NCBI GenBank assembly: GCA_029287335.1
Contig: JARFRI010000320.1
Span: 1-8,478, forward strand
DNA length: 8,478 bases
Direction: 5' to 3'
Source: Phycisphaera sp.
Lineage (GTDB): Bacteria; Planctomycetota; Phycisphaerae; Phycisphaerales; Phycisphaeraceae
Translations under genes and position numbers: made by a program
The notes under the pieces: model-generated
Seen by the model: only the letters and a program-made list of their open reading frames with translations
Databases searched by the model: none
What the model was told of the DNA's origin: nothing
In this document: piece by piece, positions 1-4,675 of the stretch
Layout: each line of letters starts with the position of its first letter
Numbering within the stretch: position 1 is the stretch's first letter

Positions 1-93
1 CTAGCGGCCCTCGGTGTAGTCGTAGGCGCAATCCTCGGTGCAATCTTTCCGCGAGTCTTCGGATTCGTCTTTGAGGGCTTCATGGGCATCTGA
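1..93 (+). CDS. C-terminal end of a small hydrophobic protein, probably in the preceding cassette (partial)
   Basis: Frame 1 is open from the left edge to a TGA at 91-93 and gives 30 residues. They are hydrophobic and rich in Gly, Val, Ile and Phe, with a GxxxG-like run (GVVVGAILGAIF) typical of a transmembrane or glycine-zipper helix, and end in FEGFMGI. The start lies outside the window. The stop is 52 bp before the R'' box of the first attC site, the usual position of a gene inside an integron cassette, so this is probably the gene of the cassette to the left. The fragment is too short to assign a family. Confidence 0.5.
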   Translation, partial: LAALGVVVGAILGAIFPRVFGFVFEGFMGI

Positions 94-145
94 TGTCTTG
101 GGTTTGGACAAAGGAGTGGAGGCCGTTGATCCAAGCACGCACGCT

Positions 146-252
146 GCCCAACCACCGGCTGCAGTTGACCGGCTGCGCCCGCGATATGATGTTGTTGTCG
201 GTTTGTAGTCTGTATTCCGCGGGCGGCCGGCATTGAGCCTTTTACGTTAGGC
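146..252 (+). repeat. Integron attC recombination site 1
   Basis: This 107-bp imperfect palindrome is bounded by R'' GCCCAAC (146-152) and R' GTTAGGC (246-252), fitting the attC core consensus RYYYAAC / GTTRRRY. Inside it are an unpaired spacer (CACC on one side, TTTTAC on the other) and an L stem (GGCT(G)CA... against ...TGAGCC). A further stem CCGGC..CGCCCGCG / CGCGGGCGGCCGG follows, then a roughly 34-nt terminal loop. Extra bases sit on the left arm only, as expected of attC extrahelical bases. The left arm from 153 to 183 is identical to that of site 2. Cleavage by an integron integrase would fall between G246 and T247. The R'' box has one mismatch to R' (C instead of T). Confidence 0.87.
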
Positions 253-273
253 GACAAGCGTGTCTGAAACATC

Positions 274-744
274 ATGACGTTGATTACGATTGCAGCAATC
301 ATCGGGGCAGGGGTCGTGACCGGTCTGTTGTTCGCATTCTCGAACTTCGTGATGCAGGCTTTGGCGACCCTTCCCAACGAGCAAGGCATGTCCGCCATGC
401 GACAGATCAATGAGAAGATCATCAATCCAATTTTTCTCACATTTTTTCTAGGCACACCGGTGCTCTGTGCCATCATCGCGGTGAATGCGTGTCTCGTGCC
501 TGGATCACCCGGCAGTGTTTGCTTACTCGTGGGTTCGGTCTCGTACCTGATAGGACCGTTTGGAATCACCATGCTATGTAATGTACCGCTGAATAATCGA
601 CTGGCGGCGGCAGACCCTGGTGACGCTGATGGCATCTGGCCGGATTATCAGGTCCGATGGCAGCGGTGGAACCACATACGAACTTATATCGGTGCCGCGT
701 CGGTCGGTGCCTTGGCTGCTGGCCTGTCGGGAGTCACATTTTGA
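274..744 (+). CDS. DUF1772 / anthrone-oxygenase-like integral membrane protein (cassette gene)
   Basis: The predicted 156-residue protein is mostly membrane-embedded. Hydrophobic segments lie at about 3-25, 50-71, 78-101 and 137-154. It has the landmarks I associate with the DUF1772 (anthrone oxygenase) family: an N-terminal FAFSNFVM, then AMRQINEKIINPIF, then NVPLNNRLA near residue 105, and a C-terminal W..YQVRWQRWNHIRTY before the last helix. Length and four-helix layout fit the family. Family names derive from fungal anthrone oxygenases, but most bacterial members have no known substrate, so I would not claim that reaction. ATG 274 lies 27 nt from the cassette boundary with no Shine-Dalgarno match, so translation may be weak or leaderless. 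It shares its cassette with the DHFR-family gene 127 bp downstream. Confidence 0.85.
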   Translation: MTLITIAAIIGAGVVTGLLFAFSNFVMQALATLPNEQGMSAMRQINEKIINPIFLTFFLGTPVLCAIIAVNACLVPGSPGSVCLLVGSVSYLIGPFGITMLCNVPLNNRLAAADPGDADGIWPDYQVRWQRWNHIRTYIGAASVGALAAGLSGVTF

Positions 745-777
745 ACGTATTGTGATGCGAACAGGCGTCGCCCAGTC

Positions 778-841
778 ATCAACGCCGAGCCTCCCTGGCC
801 GTGTGATGTGTATTGATACCTATTCACGGCGGCGTGTTGAT
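778..841 (+). repeat. Interrupted inverted repeat between the two cassette ORFs; possible degenerate attC
   Basis: ATCAAC (778-783) pairs with GTTGAT (836-841), GCC (784-786) with GGC (831-833), and GCCGTG (798-803) with CACGGC (825-830). The loop is 21 nt and a bulge of about 11 nt lies on the left arm only. Outer GTT/AAC boxes, a one-sided bulge, a 64-bp span and a position just after a cassette ORF resemble a short attC. However, GTTGATC breaks the GTTRRRY consensus, and the site shares no sequence with the other attCs. Alternatives are an ordinary mRNA hairpin or chance. Confidence 0.35.
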
Positions 842-870
842 CTTGATCGCTGTTTGATTTGGAGCCCCTT

Positions 871-1389
871 ATGAAGAAGACCCTTTTTCTCTCAATGTCA
901 CTCGATGGATTCATCGCAAACACCGATGGCATCCCCCTTTTCCCGCCAAGTGCGTGGGAAGATTGGTGTGCCCTGGTCAACGAAGCCGACAATGTCATCG
1001 CGGGGCGTAGCTCTGTCGAGCAGTTGAAGGATGATGAGATGTCATCGATCCTGAACCCTCGATATAAAGTCGTCCTTTCGTCACGAGACATCGATTTTTC
1101 TGAAGCCGGTTGGCAACGGGCGAAGTCGCCGACCAATGCTTTAGAAATGCTTCGGAAAGCGGGGGTGACGGAGGCCATCATTGGAGGCGGTCGCGCGGTT
1201 TACCACGCCTTCATGCGAGAGCGGTTGGTTGATACTATTTTGATCGATCTTCAACCTGTCGTGTTCGGCGACGGCGTCCCCCTGTTCGGCGAAGTTTTGG
1301 ATCCTTGTCAGCTCAAGTTGTTGGATACTCGCCCACTGAATGACGACGCGATACGATTGAGGTATCAGGTCCTGCGGCAAGCCGCCTAA
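871..1389 (+). CDS. RibD C-terminal / dihydrofolate-reductase-family oxidoreductase (cassette gene)
   Basis: The protein has 172 residues. It opens MKKTLFLSMSLDGFIA, the hallmark start of the RibD-C branch of the DHFR superfamily, where the first beta strand and nucleotide site lie. VIAGRSSVEQL follows near residue 46, then KVVLSSRDIDF near 66, GGGRAVYHAFM near 107 and VDTILIDLQPVVFGDGVPLF near 121. These match the NAD(P)H-binding fold used by deaminase/reductase RibD and many stand-alone reductases of unknown substrate. I prefer ATG 871 over an in-frame TTG at 859, because GGAG (861-864) sits 6 nt upstream and the protein then begins at the conserved strand. The TAA stop lies within the R'' box of attC 2. 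Trimethoprim-resistance DHFRs on integrons (dfrA, dfrB) belong to other branches, so resistance is not implied. Confidence 0.87.
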   Translation: MKKTLFLSMSLDGFIANTDGIPLFPPSAWEDWCALVNEADNVIAGRSSVEQLKDDEMSSILNPRYKVVLSSRDIDFSEAGWQRAKSPTNALEMLRKAGVTEAIIGGGRAVYHAFMRERLVDTILIDLQPVVFGDGVPLFGEVLDPCQLKLLDTRPLNDDAIRLRYQVLRQAA

Positions 1390-1492
1390 CCACCGGCTGC
1401 AGTTGACCGGCTGCGCCCGCGAATAGAATGTTGTTGTTGGTTTGGAGCTTGCTTTCCGCGGGCGGCCGGCAACTGAGCCTTCTACGTTAGGC
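1384..1492 (+). repeat. Integron attC recombination site 2
   Basis: This is the most canonical site in the window. R'' GCCTAAC (1384-1390) and R' GTTAGGC (1486-1492) are perfect complements. The unpaired central spacer is CACC / TTCTAC. The L stem GGCT-G-CAGTTG pairs with CAACTGAGCC and leaves one extrahelical G. An extrahelical A follows, then CCGGC pairs with GCCGG, two more left-arm bases bulge out, and CGCCCGCG pairs with CGCGGGCG. The terminal loop (about 1422-1456) is 35 nt. All extrahelical bases lie on the left arm, the asymmetry that lets an integron integrase choose the bottom strand. The upstream gene's stop codon lies inside R''. Total length is 109 bp. Confidence 0.92.
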
Positions 1493-1507
1493 GGCGGATG
1501 TTTTGGA

Positions 1508-1516
1508 TGCTACAAT
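1508..1516 (+). promoter_or_regulatory. Extended -10 promoter (TGC TACAAT) of the last cassette gene
   Basis: TGC (1508-1510) directly precedes TACAAT (1511-1516), giving an extended -10 element with one mismatch to TATAAT. With a 17-bp spacer the -35 position (1488-1493, TAGGCG) falls inside the attC R' box and is a poor match, as is common for extended -10 promoters. Transcription would start near 1523, the A of the ATG, so the mRNA would be leaderless or nearly so. This agrees with the lack of a Shine-Dalgarno sequence. Confidence 0.5.
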
Positions 1517-1522
1517 TCGTCT

Positions 1523-1753
1523 ATGACGGTACAGGCCTTCCGTGATCTGCTTGCTACCCAACCTTTCAAGCCATTTCGCTTGATTATGTCTAGTGGGGAG
1601 CGATATGAAGTCCGCCATCCTGAGATGGCGTTGCTGACCCGCTCGGATCTTTTGATTGGCACGGACGCTGAGGATGGCGTGCCATCGGAGTTCAAAATAT
1701 GTTCATTGCTTCACGTTGCCACCATCGAACCCATCGACATGCAAGCCGCCTAA
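1523..1753 (+). CDS. Small cassette-encoded protein of unknown function (76 residues)
   Basis: The sequence starts MTVQAFRDLLATQPFKPFRL, continues with a likely beta hairpin (IMSSGERYEVRHPEMALL), then DLLIGTDAEDGVPSEFKICSLLHVATIEPID and ends QAA. The pattern FKPFRL..SSGERYEV.HPE..L, followed by a C-terminal LHVATIE strand, recalls a small, widespread family of hypothetical proteins that I associate with planctomycetes, but I cannot name it. It is probably a soluble small beta-rich fold; no signal peptide, membrane segment or cysteine pair is seen apart from one Cys in FKICSL. I start at ATG 1523 because an earlier in-frame start at 1442 would run through the attC site. The TAA stop overlaps the R'' box of attC 3. 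It has its own promoter. Confidence 0.72.
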   Translation: MTVQAFRDLLATQPFKPFRLIMSSGERYEVRHPEMALLTRSDLLIGTDAEDGVPSEFKICSLLHVATIEPIDMQAA

Positions 1754-1811
1754 CCACCGGCTGCAGTTGACCGGCGACGCCCGCGAGTAGAATCCCGTGG
1801 TCGGTTTGGGG
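1748..1811 (+). repeat. Left half of attC site 3 (truncated)
   Basis: R'' GCCTAAC (1748-1754) and the left arm up to CCGGC (about 1775) match sites 1 and 2 exactly. The arm then continues GACGCCCGCG where the other sites have TGCGCCCGCG. Similarity runs into the terminal loop, ending with TCGGTTTGG (1801-1809), which matches TCGGTTTG of site 1. After about 1811 the expected right arm (CGCGGGCGGCCGGC..TGAGCC..GTTAGGC) is absent. A TTAGG at 1918-1922 partly resembles an R' box but has no L' arm beside it. The site should be non-functional unless a partner arm is supplied. Confidence 0.8.
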
Positions 1812-1916
1812 CCGGCTGCCACCTAGCAGCCCGGAGGGTGCAAGTGAGAATCACGATTGAAACATCTCAGAGTCCTTGCACTCAGGACCCTTCGGGCTCC
1901 TGGGTGGCACCCGGCT
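1812..1916. repeat. Long imperfect inverted repeat (about 105 bp) abutting the truncated attC
   Basis: The left arm (about 1812-1847) begins CCGGCTGCCACCTAGCAGCC and runs through CGGAGGGTGCAAGTGAG. The right arm (about 1867-1915) reads CTCAGAGTCCTTGCA, an extra CTCAGGA, then ends in GGGTGGCACCCGG. The outer 28 bp pair with about 24 matches, CTTGCA/TGCAAG and CTCA/TGAG pair further in, and the loop is about 19 nt. It starts where the attC match stops. It could be a dispersed palindromic element, a non-canonical recombination hairpin or an unusual terminator. No T-tract follows on either strand. I see no gene from 1754 to 1948. Confidence 0.72.
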
Positions 1917-1948
1917 CTTAGGGTTCACAATGTGTCGGATACTTTTCT

Positions 1949-2608
1949 TCAATTCGCTTGCTTGCCCAACGGCACCAAGCCCGCGATCAAGACGACGACC
2001 AGGAGCAGGCCGCCGAAGGTCAGGTCGATGCCTTTGAGCCAGACCGGCTGGGCGAGCATGAGCATGAGCCAGCCCGCGGCCAGGGCGTAGCGGATGGTGA
2101 TCAGGCGCGACAGGGCCGGCGGCAGGGTGGTCTTGCCGGCTTCGAGTTCGTCGCGCTGCGGGCTGAGGATGGCTTCGGTGGCGAGGATGACGACGATCAA
2201 CAACAGCATCATCGTCAGCATGCCCGAGAGTTTTTCGCGGTGGGCTTGTTGGTTGGCGAGGATGGGGACGCGGGCGGTGTCGATGTTGGATTCGAGGCGT
2301 TCCTGCTCGTCGGCGAAGTCGTTCATCAATAGCGCGATCTGCTCTTGCGTGGCGATCTGTGCCGAGTCACCGTCGCCGAGGACCTCGGCTTGTCTGAGGA
2401 TGTTGTCGATGCGTGCTTGGCGGGTGTCTTCATCGGTGAGAAAAAGCTCCAGCTCGGCCTGGGCTTGTTCGAGTTGCGACAGGTCGCCGCTGCCCAGGAA
2501 CATCGTGTCATAGGCTTGCGGCGCGAGCCGAGCGAGGACCGCTGGGCCAAGCAGGACGCCGAGCAGCACGCCGGCGACGAGCATGTACAGGTGGCGTTGA
2601 TCGGGCAT
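1949..2608 (-). CDS. Four-helix membrane protein of unknown function with a central coiled coil
   Basis: The protein has 219 residues from an ATG at 2608. A single N-terminal hydrophobic helix lies at about 8-27 (LYMLVAGVLLGVLLGPAVLA). A long, charged, Glu/Gln-rich helical stretch follows at about 43-127 (LEQAQAELELFL, QEQIALLMNDFADEQERLES) and looks like a coiled coil. Three more membrane helices lie at about 128-147, 170-188 and 194-213, and the tail is short (GKQAN). A helix, a soluble coiled coil and a three-helix C-terminal domain suggest a scaffold or sensor-like membrane protein, but I recognise no family. There is no clear Shine-Dalgarno sequence before the start. The 234-bp gap to the next gene upstream contains that gene's terminator, so this is probably a separate transcription unit. 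It lies just beyond the end of the cassette array and may be the first resident gene. Confidence 0.75.
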   Translation of the reverse strand: MPDQRHLYMLVAGVLLGVLLGPAVLARLAPQAYDTMFLGSGDLSQLEQAQAELELFLTDEDTRQARIDNILRQAEVLGDGDSAQIATQEQIALLMNDFADEQERLESNIDTARVPILANQQAHREKLSGMLTMMLLLIVVILATEAILSPQRDELEAGKTTLPPALSRLITIRYALAAGWLMLMLAQPVWLKGIDLTFGGLLLVVVLIAGLVPLGKQAN

Positions 2609-2743
2609 GGGCCAGAGCGTGAGTCGCGATGTGTGGGCAGCGTCGTTGATGATCAGGGCCTCGCACGGGAGCGTGGAACCCGTTCATCATAAGCGCATGC
2701 TTACCCATGCTGCATCTTTTGGGAGATTAGCCTGAGTTTGAAC

Positions 2744-2816
2744 GTAAAAAAGTAAAAAAGTAAAAAAGCAGAAAATGCGAGTGCGATACATGTACTCGTA
2801 TTTTTTGCTTTTCTGC
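2744..2816 (-). terminator. Probable Rho-independent terminator downstream of the 2843-3196 gene, with a triple GTAAAAAA repeat
   Basis: On the minus strand, GCAGAAAA (2816-2809) pairs with TTTTCTGC (2775-2768), and an inner ACGAGT (2799-2794) pairs with ACTCGC (2782-2777) around an 11-nt loop, with a one-sided bulge between the stems. The structure is followed by three tandem copies of TTTTTTAC (plus-strand GTAAAAAA at 2744-2751, 2752-2759 and 2760-2767), an unusually long U-rich tail. It starts 27 bp after the stop of the minus-strand gene at 2843. The plus strand is also A-rich before and T-rich within the stem, so some bidirectional action is possible. The rest of 2609-2842 shows nothing else I can support. 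Confidence 0.6.
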
Positions 2817-2842
2817 TGTTTTACTGTTCTGCGTTTATGCCC

Positions 2843-3196
2843 CTACGCCATCCTCGGCTGGATCATGCACTGTCGACGGACACGTGCGAGCACAGCAATC
2901 AGCAGCGCGACGGTCTCATTGATGGACTCGTCGAGTTTTTCACAGTCGCACGGGTCCCCGCCGGTGTTGGCGAAGACTTGCTCCTGCAGCATGGAGCGGA
3001 TCAGTGGGGCGAGCGCTTCCACCGGCTGGTCGGTGTTTTGATAGACGATGCGGAGCAGCTTGGGCAGCACCCATCGGGCCGGGGACATTTGTAGCTTGAC
3101 CTCTTGGGTACTGACGTGATTGTTGGGTCGATGCTCTCGTGCCACGAGTTCATCGTCGATCCATTGCTGGGCGGTTCGTTCCATAGCCAACATCAT
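2843..3196 (-). CDS. Small soluble protein of unknown function (117 residues)
   Basis: The start at 3196 is well supported. AAGGAGG (3209-3203) lies 6 nt before the ATG, the strongest Shine-Dalgarno match in the window, and the protein opens MMLAMERTAQQWIDDEL. It is helical and charged with no membrane segment. The middle (SPARWVLPKLLRIVYQNT) is amphipathic. Near residue 83 it has DPCDCEKL, a closely spaced Cys pair, and a third Cys is near 110. That could suggest metal or redox chemistry, but a zinc-binding set is incomplete. The C-terminal half (SINETVALLIAVLARVRRQC) is probably helical. I recognise no family. It is probably a single-gene transcript, bounded by a terminator downstream and a 252-bp gap upstream. 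Confidence 0.72.
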   Translation of the reverse strand: MMLAMERTAQQWIDDELVAREHRPNNHVSTQEVKLQMSPARWVLPKLLRIVYQNTDQPVEALAPLIRSMLQEQVFANTGGDPCDCEKLDESINETVALLIAVLARVRRQCMIQPRMA

Positions 3197-3202
3197 GGTG
3201 CG

Positions 3203-3209
3203 CCTCCTT
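3203..3209 (-). promoter_or_regulatory. Strong Shine-Dalgarno sequence (AAGGAGG) fixing the start at 3196
   Basis: The minus strand reads CTACAAGGAGGCGCACC and then ATG, a full anti-16S match with 6-nt spacing. It stands out because most other genes here show little or no Shine-Dalgarno signal, so this protein may be made efficiently. Confidence 0.75.
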
Positions 3210-3275
3210 GTAGGTGAGCGGCCGGGCCCTGATCGGGGCGGACGGCGGATTTGATTGTCGAGCCCCTAACGAAAC

Positions 3276-3296
3276 GATTGGCTGGCTACACCAATC
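3276..3296. repeat. Short perfect hairpin in the 3197-3448 intergenic region
   Basis: GATTGG (3276-3281) and CCAATC (3291-3296) form a 6-bp stem around a 9-nt loop, 80 bp upstream of the minus-strand gene at 3196. It could be an operator or part of that gene's 5' leader, but nothing identifies a regulator. A second short hairpin, GCCGG(TCGCG)CCGGC, lies near 3345-3359. I see no gene in 3197-3448 and no clear -10/-35 pair. Confidence 0.3.
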
Positions 3297-3424
3297 TTTA
3301 AAGCCGACGAATGCGGCGCGGAATGGGAAACGAGCCTCTGCTGTTGCCGGTCGCGCCGGCGGTAAAGCTCTATCCTGATGCTACTGATATGGCCCGGCGA
3401 ATTCAAGCGTTTTTTACTTGTAAA

Positions 3425-3451
3425 GAAAGAAAAATCGTAGGTCGCTGATCA
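3425..3451 (-). terminator. Possible terminator of the 3449-4615 gene
   Basis: On the minus strand the stop TGA is followed by a weak stem (CTGA..TCAG, spanning the stop) and then a T-rich run ATTTTTCTTTCTTT (about 3436-3423). The T-rich tail is clear, but the stem has only about 4 bp, so intrinsic termination is uncertain. Confidence 0.3.
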
Positions 3452-4615
3452 CGGCGTCAGGAAGATGTCATCGTCCTGATCCGAATCCGCATCGGGCTGA
3501 TAGAGCCAGATGTTGTCGCTGTTCTCGGTGTCGCGTTGCACGGCCGGTCGGATCATCCACTGCACCGAGCCATCGCTGATGAGGACGTTCTGCCCGGCAC
3601 CGCTGTGATTGATACTGCGTGCCATATTCGGGATGTCGCGATCGCGCACCAGGCCCTTGGGCGTGACGCGATACAGCGGGTTGGCGTCGGCGAAGATCGG
3701 GCGGGGCTTGAGGAAGATGCGGAACGGGCCACCCGCCGCAGGGTTCTGCCCGTTGTAGAGCGAGGCGGTGTCGTTGCGTGAGCCGTTAGGGCAGGACAGG
3801 TGCTGTGATGCGACGCGCTGCTGATCGAGCAGGACGTAGTAGCCGGCCTCGGAGGCGGGCACTTGCGAGCCATCGACGCGCGTTCGTGCGAACTTGGCCA
3901 GGGGGTTGAAGACGTCGGCCTCGGGTTGCGCGGGTCGATGGGTGCTGCCCTGATGGTCGAAGGCGAGTTGCTGCAGGTCGCTGCCCAGGCCGGCGAGGTT
4001 TTCGCTGCACTGAGCGATTTTTGCGTTCTGCTGGGCGTTGTTGAGCATGGGCAGCAGGATGGACAGGGCCATGAGCAGCAGGGCGGCGGTCGTCGCGATT
4101 TGGCGGAGGCCGATCGCGCTTTGTCGGTGGCTGGCCATGGACAGGCTGGACAGGGCCGAGCGCTGCTGCTGGGCTTGCCGGTCTTGGTCGATGGCTTGCA
4201 TGGTGCGCTGGGCCAGCCCTGTCGGAACAGGCTCGTCCGCCGCTTGATCCAACAGGCCAAGCACGCCGCGCACCGCGACCAAACGCTGCCGCGCCCCGGC
4301 AGGCATCGGCCCATCGCTAAGCCCTTGTGTACGCAACGCAAGCAACGCATCCAGCGCCTCGCCATCCGGCGTAGACAGCCGCACCGGGTTCGCGCTAAGC
4401 ACGCTCGTCAACGTCCGCTGAGCCAGGCCCGGCTCGGGATCGGCCGCTTCCCACTGATCCAGCAGCGACAGCAGCCGACTAACACGCTCAGCGCGGTTCG
4501 GATCGTTGAGATCAATGACATCTGCAAGCGACTGACCCGCCAAGAGGCGGTCAAGCAGCTCGGCGTCGGTAGGGCTCAGTTGGATCGGTTCGGGGTGGTT
4601 CATGTCGTTGAGCAT
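3449..4615 (-). CDS. Membrane-anchored probable anti-sigma/partner protein with duplicated N-terminal repeat and pilin-like C-terminal domain
   Basis: The protein has 388 residues from ATG 4615; a GTG one codon upstream is equally possible. The N-terminal half is predicted cytoplasmic and holds a duplicated module. Residues near 47-70 (LLSLLDQWEAADPEPGLAQRT) recur near 117-138 (VLGLLDQAADEPVPTGLAQRT). One membrane helix lies at about 173-191 (IATTAALLLMALSILLPML). It runs into AKIAQCSENLAGLGSDLQQLAFDHQG, the pattern seen after the N-terminal helix of planctomycete DUF1559/type IV-pilin-like proteins. Near the C-terminus is NHSGAGQNVLISDGSVQW, an H-x10-DG motif resembling the family's H-x9-DG, followed by an acidic tail. 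The gene begins 60 bp after the ECF sigma gene on the same strand, the usual place for an anti-sigma factor. No zinc-binding HxxxCxxC is seen, so a non-ZAS anti-sigma role is inference. Confidence 0.78.
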   Translation of the reverse strand: MLNDMNHPEPIQLSPTDAELLDRLLAGQSLADVIDLNDPNRAERVSRLLSLLDQWEAADPEPGLAQRTLTSVLSANPVRLSTPDGEALDALLALRTQGLSDGPMPAGARQRLVAVRGVLGLLDQAADEPVPTGLAQRTMQAIDQDRQAQQQRSALSSLSMASHRQSAIGLRQIATTAALLLMALSILLPMLNNAQQNAKIAQCSENLAGLGSDLQQLAFDHQGSTHRPAQPEADVFNPLAKFARTRVDGSQVPASEAGYYVLLDQQRVASQHLSCPNGSRNDTASLYNGQNPAAGGPFRIFLKPRPIFADANPLYRVTPKGLVRDRDIPNMARSINHSGAGQNVLISDGSVQWMIRPAVQRDTENSDNIWLYQPDADSDQDDDIFLTP

Positions 4616-4675
4616 CACAGGCCAGGGCGGTGCGATGTTGATACGTTCGTGGGGTCGGCCGGGTTTGAATTTTTG

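Larger units (their letters stand above)
247..1486 (+). mobile_element. Integron gene cassette carrying two ORFs (DUF1772-type protein and RibD-C/DHFR-family protein)
   Basis: By the cassette convention (cut G^TTRRRY), this unit runs from T247 just inside the R' box of attC 1 to G1486 of the R' box of attC 2. It is 1240 bp long. It holds two plus-strand ORFs (274-744 and 871-1389), and the second ends inside the R'' box of its attC, which is the typical tight packing. Two genes in one cassette are uncommon. An inverted repeat between the ORFs (778-841) may be a decayed attC, in which case this is a fusion of two older cassettes. I see no convincing promoter at the head, so expression of the first gene may depend on readthrough from the left. 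Confidence 0.78.
1487..1811 (+). mobile_element. Last gene cassette, with a truncated right end
   Basis: The cassette starts at T1487 inside the R' box of attC 2 and carries one short ORF (1523-1753) whose stop lies in the R'' box of a third attC. That attC is cut off near 1811, so no right recombination boundary remains. The cassette should no longer be excisable as a unit by an integrase, which fits a fossilised end of the array. Confidence 0.7.

Noticed and set aside
871..1389. Trimethoprim-resistance dihydrofolate reductase
   Set aside because: The sequence follows the RibD-C branch (SMSLDGFIA, VVFGDGVPLF) and not the FolA/dfrA or dfrB families.
1442..1522. N-terminal extension of the last cassette gene starting at 1442
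   Set aside because: It would translate through the loop and right arm of attC 2; ATG 1523 with its adjacent promoter is far more likely.
1851..1863. GATTGAAAC, resembling the 3' end of some CRISPR repeats
   Set aside because: It occurs once, in the loop of a long inverted repeat, with no spaced repeats around it.
1748..1916. Group IIC-attC intron or similar retroelement inserted in the third attC
   Set aside because: There is no GUGYG-type intron start, no domain V and no reverse transcriptase; the segment is only about 105 bp and the right half of the attC does not reappear after it.
1916..1925. TTAGGG as the R' box of attC 3
   Set aside because: Only TTAGG matches, and no L' arm (TGAGCC) or complementary right stem precedes it.
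3261..3400. Riboswitch (c-di-GMP type) in the intergenic region 3197-3448
   Set aside because: Short hairpins are present but the conserved GEMM-like core could not be found on either strand.
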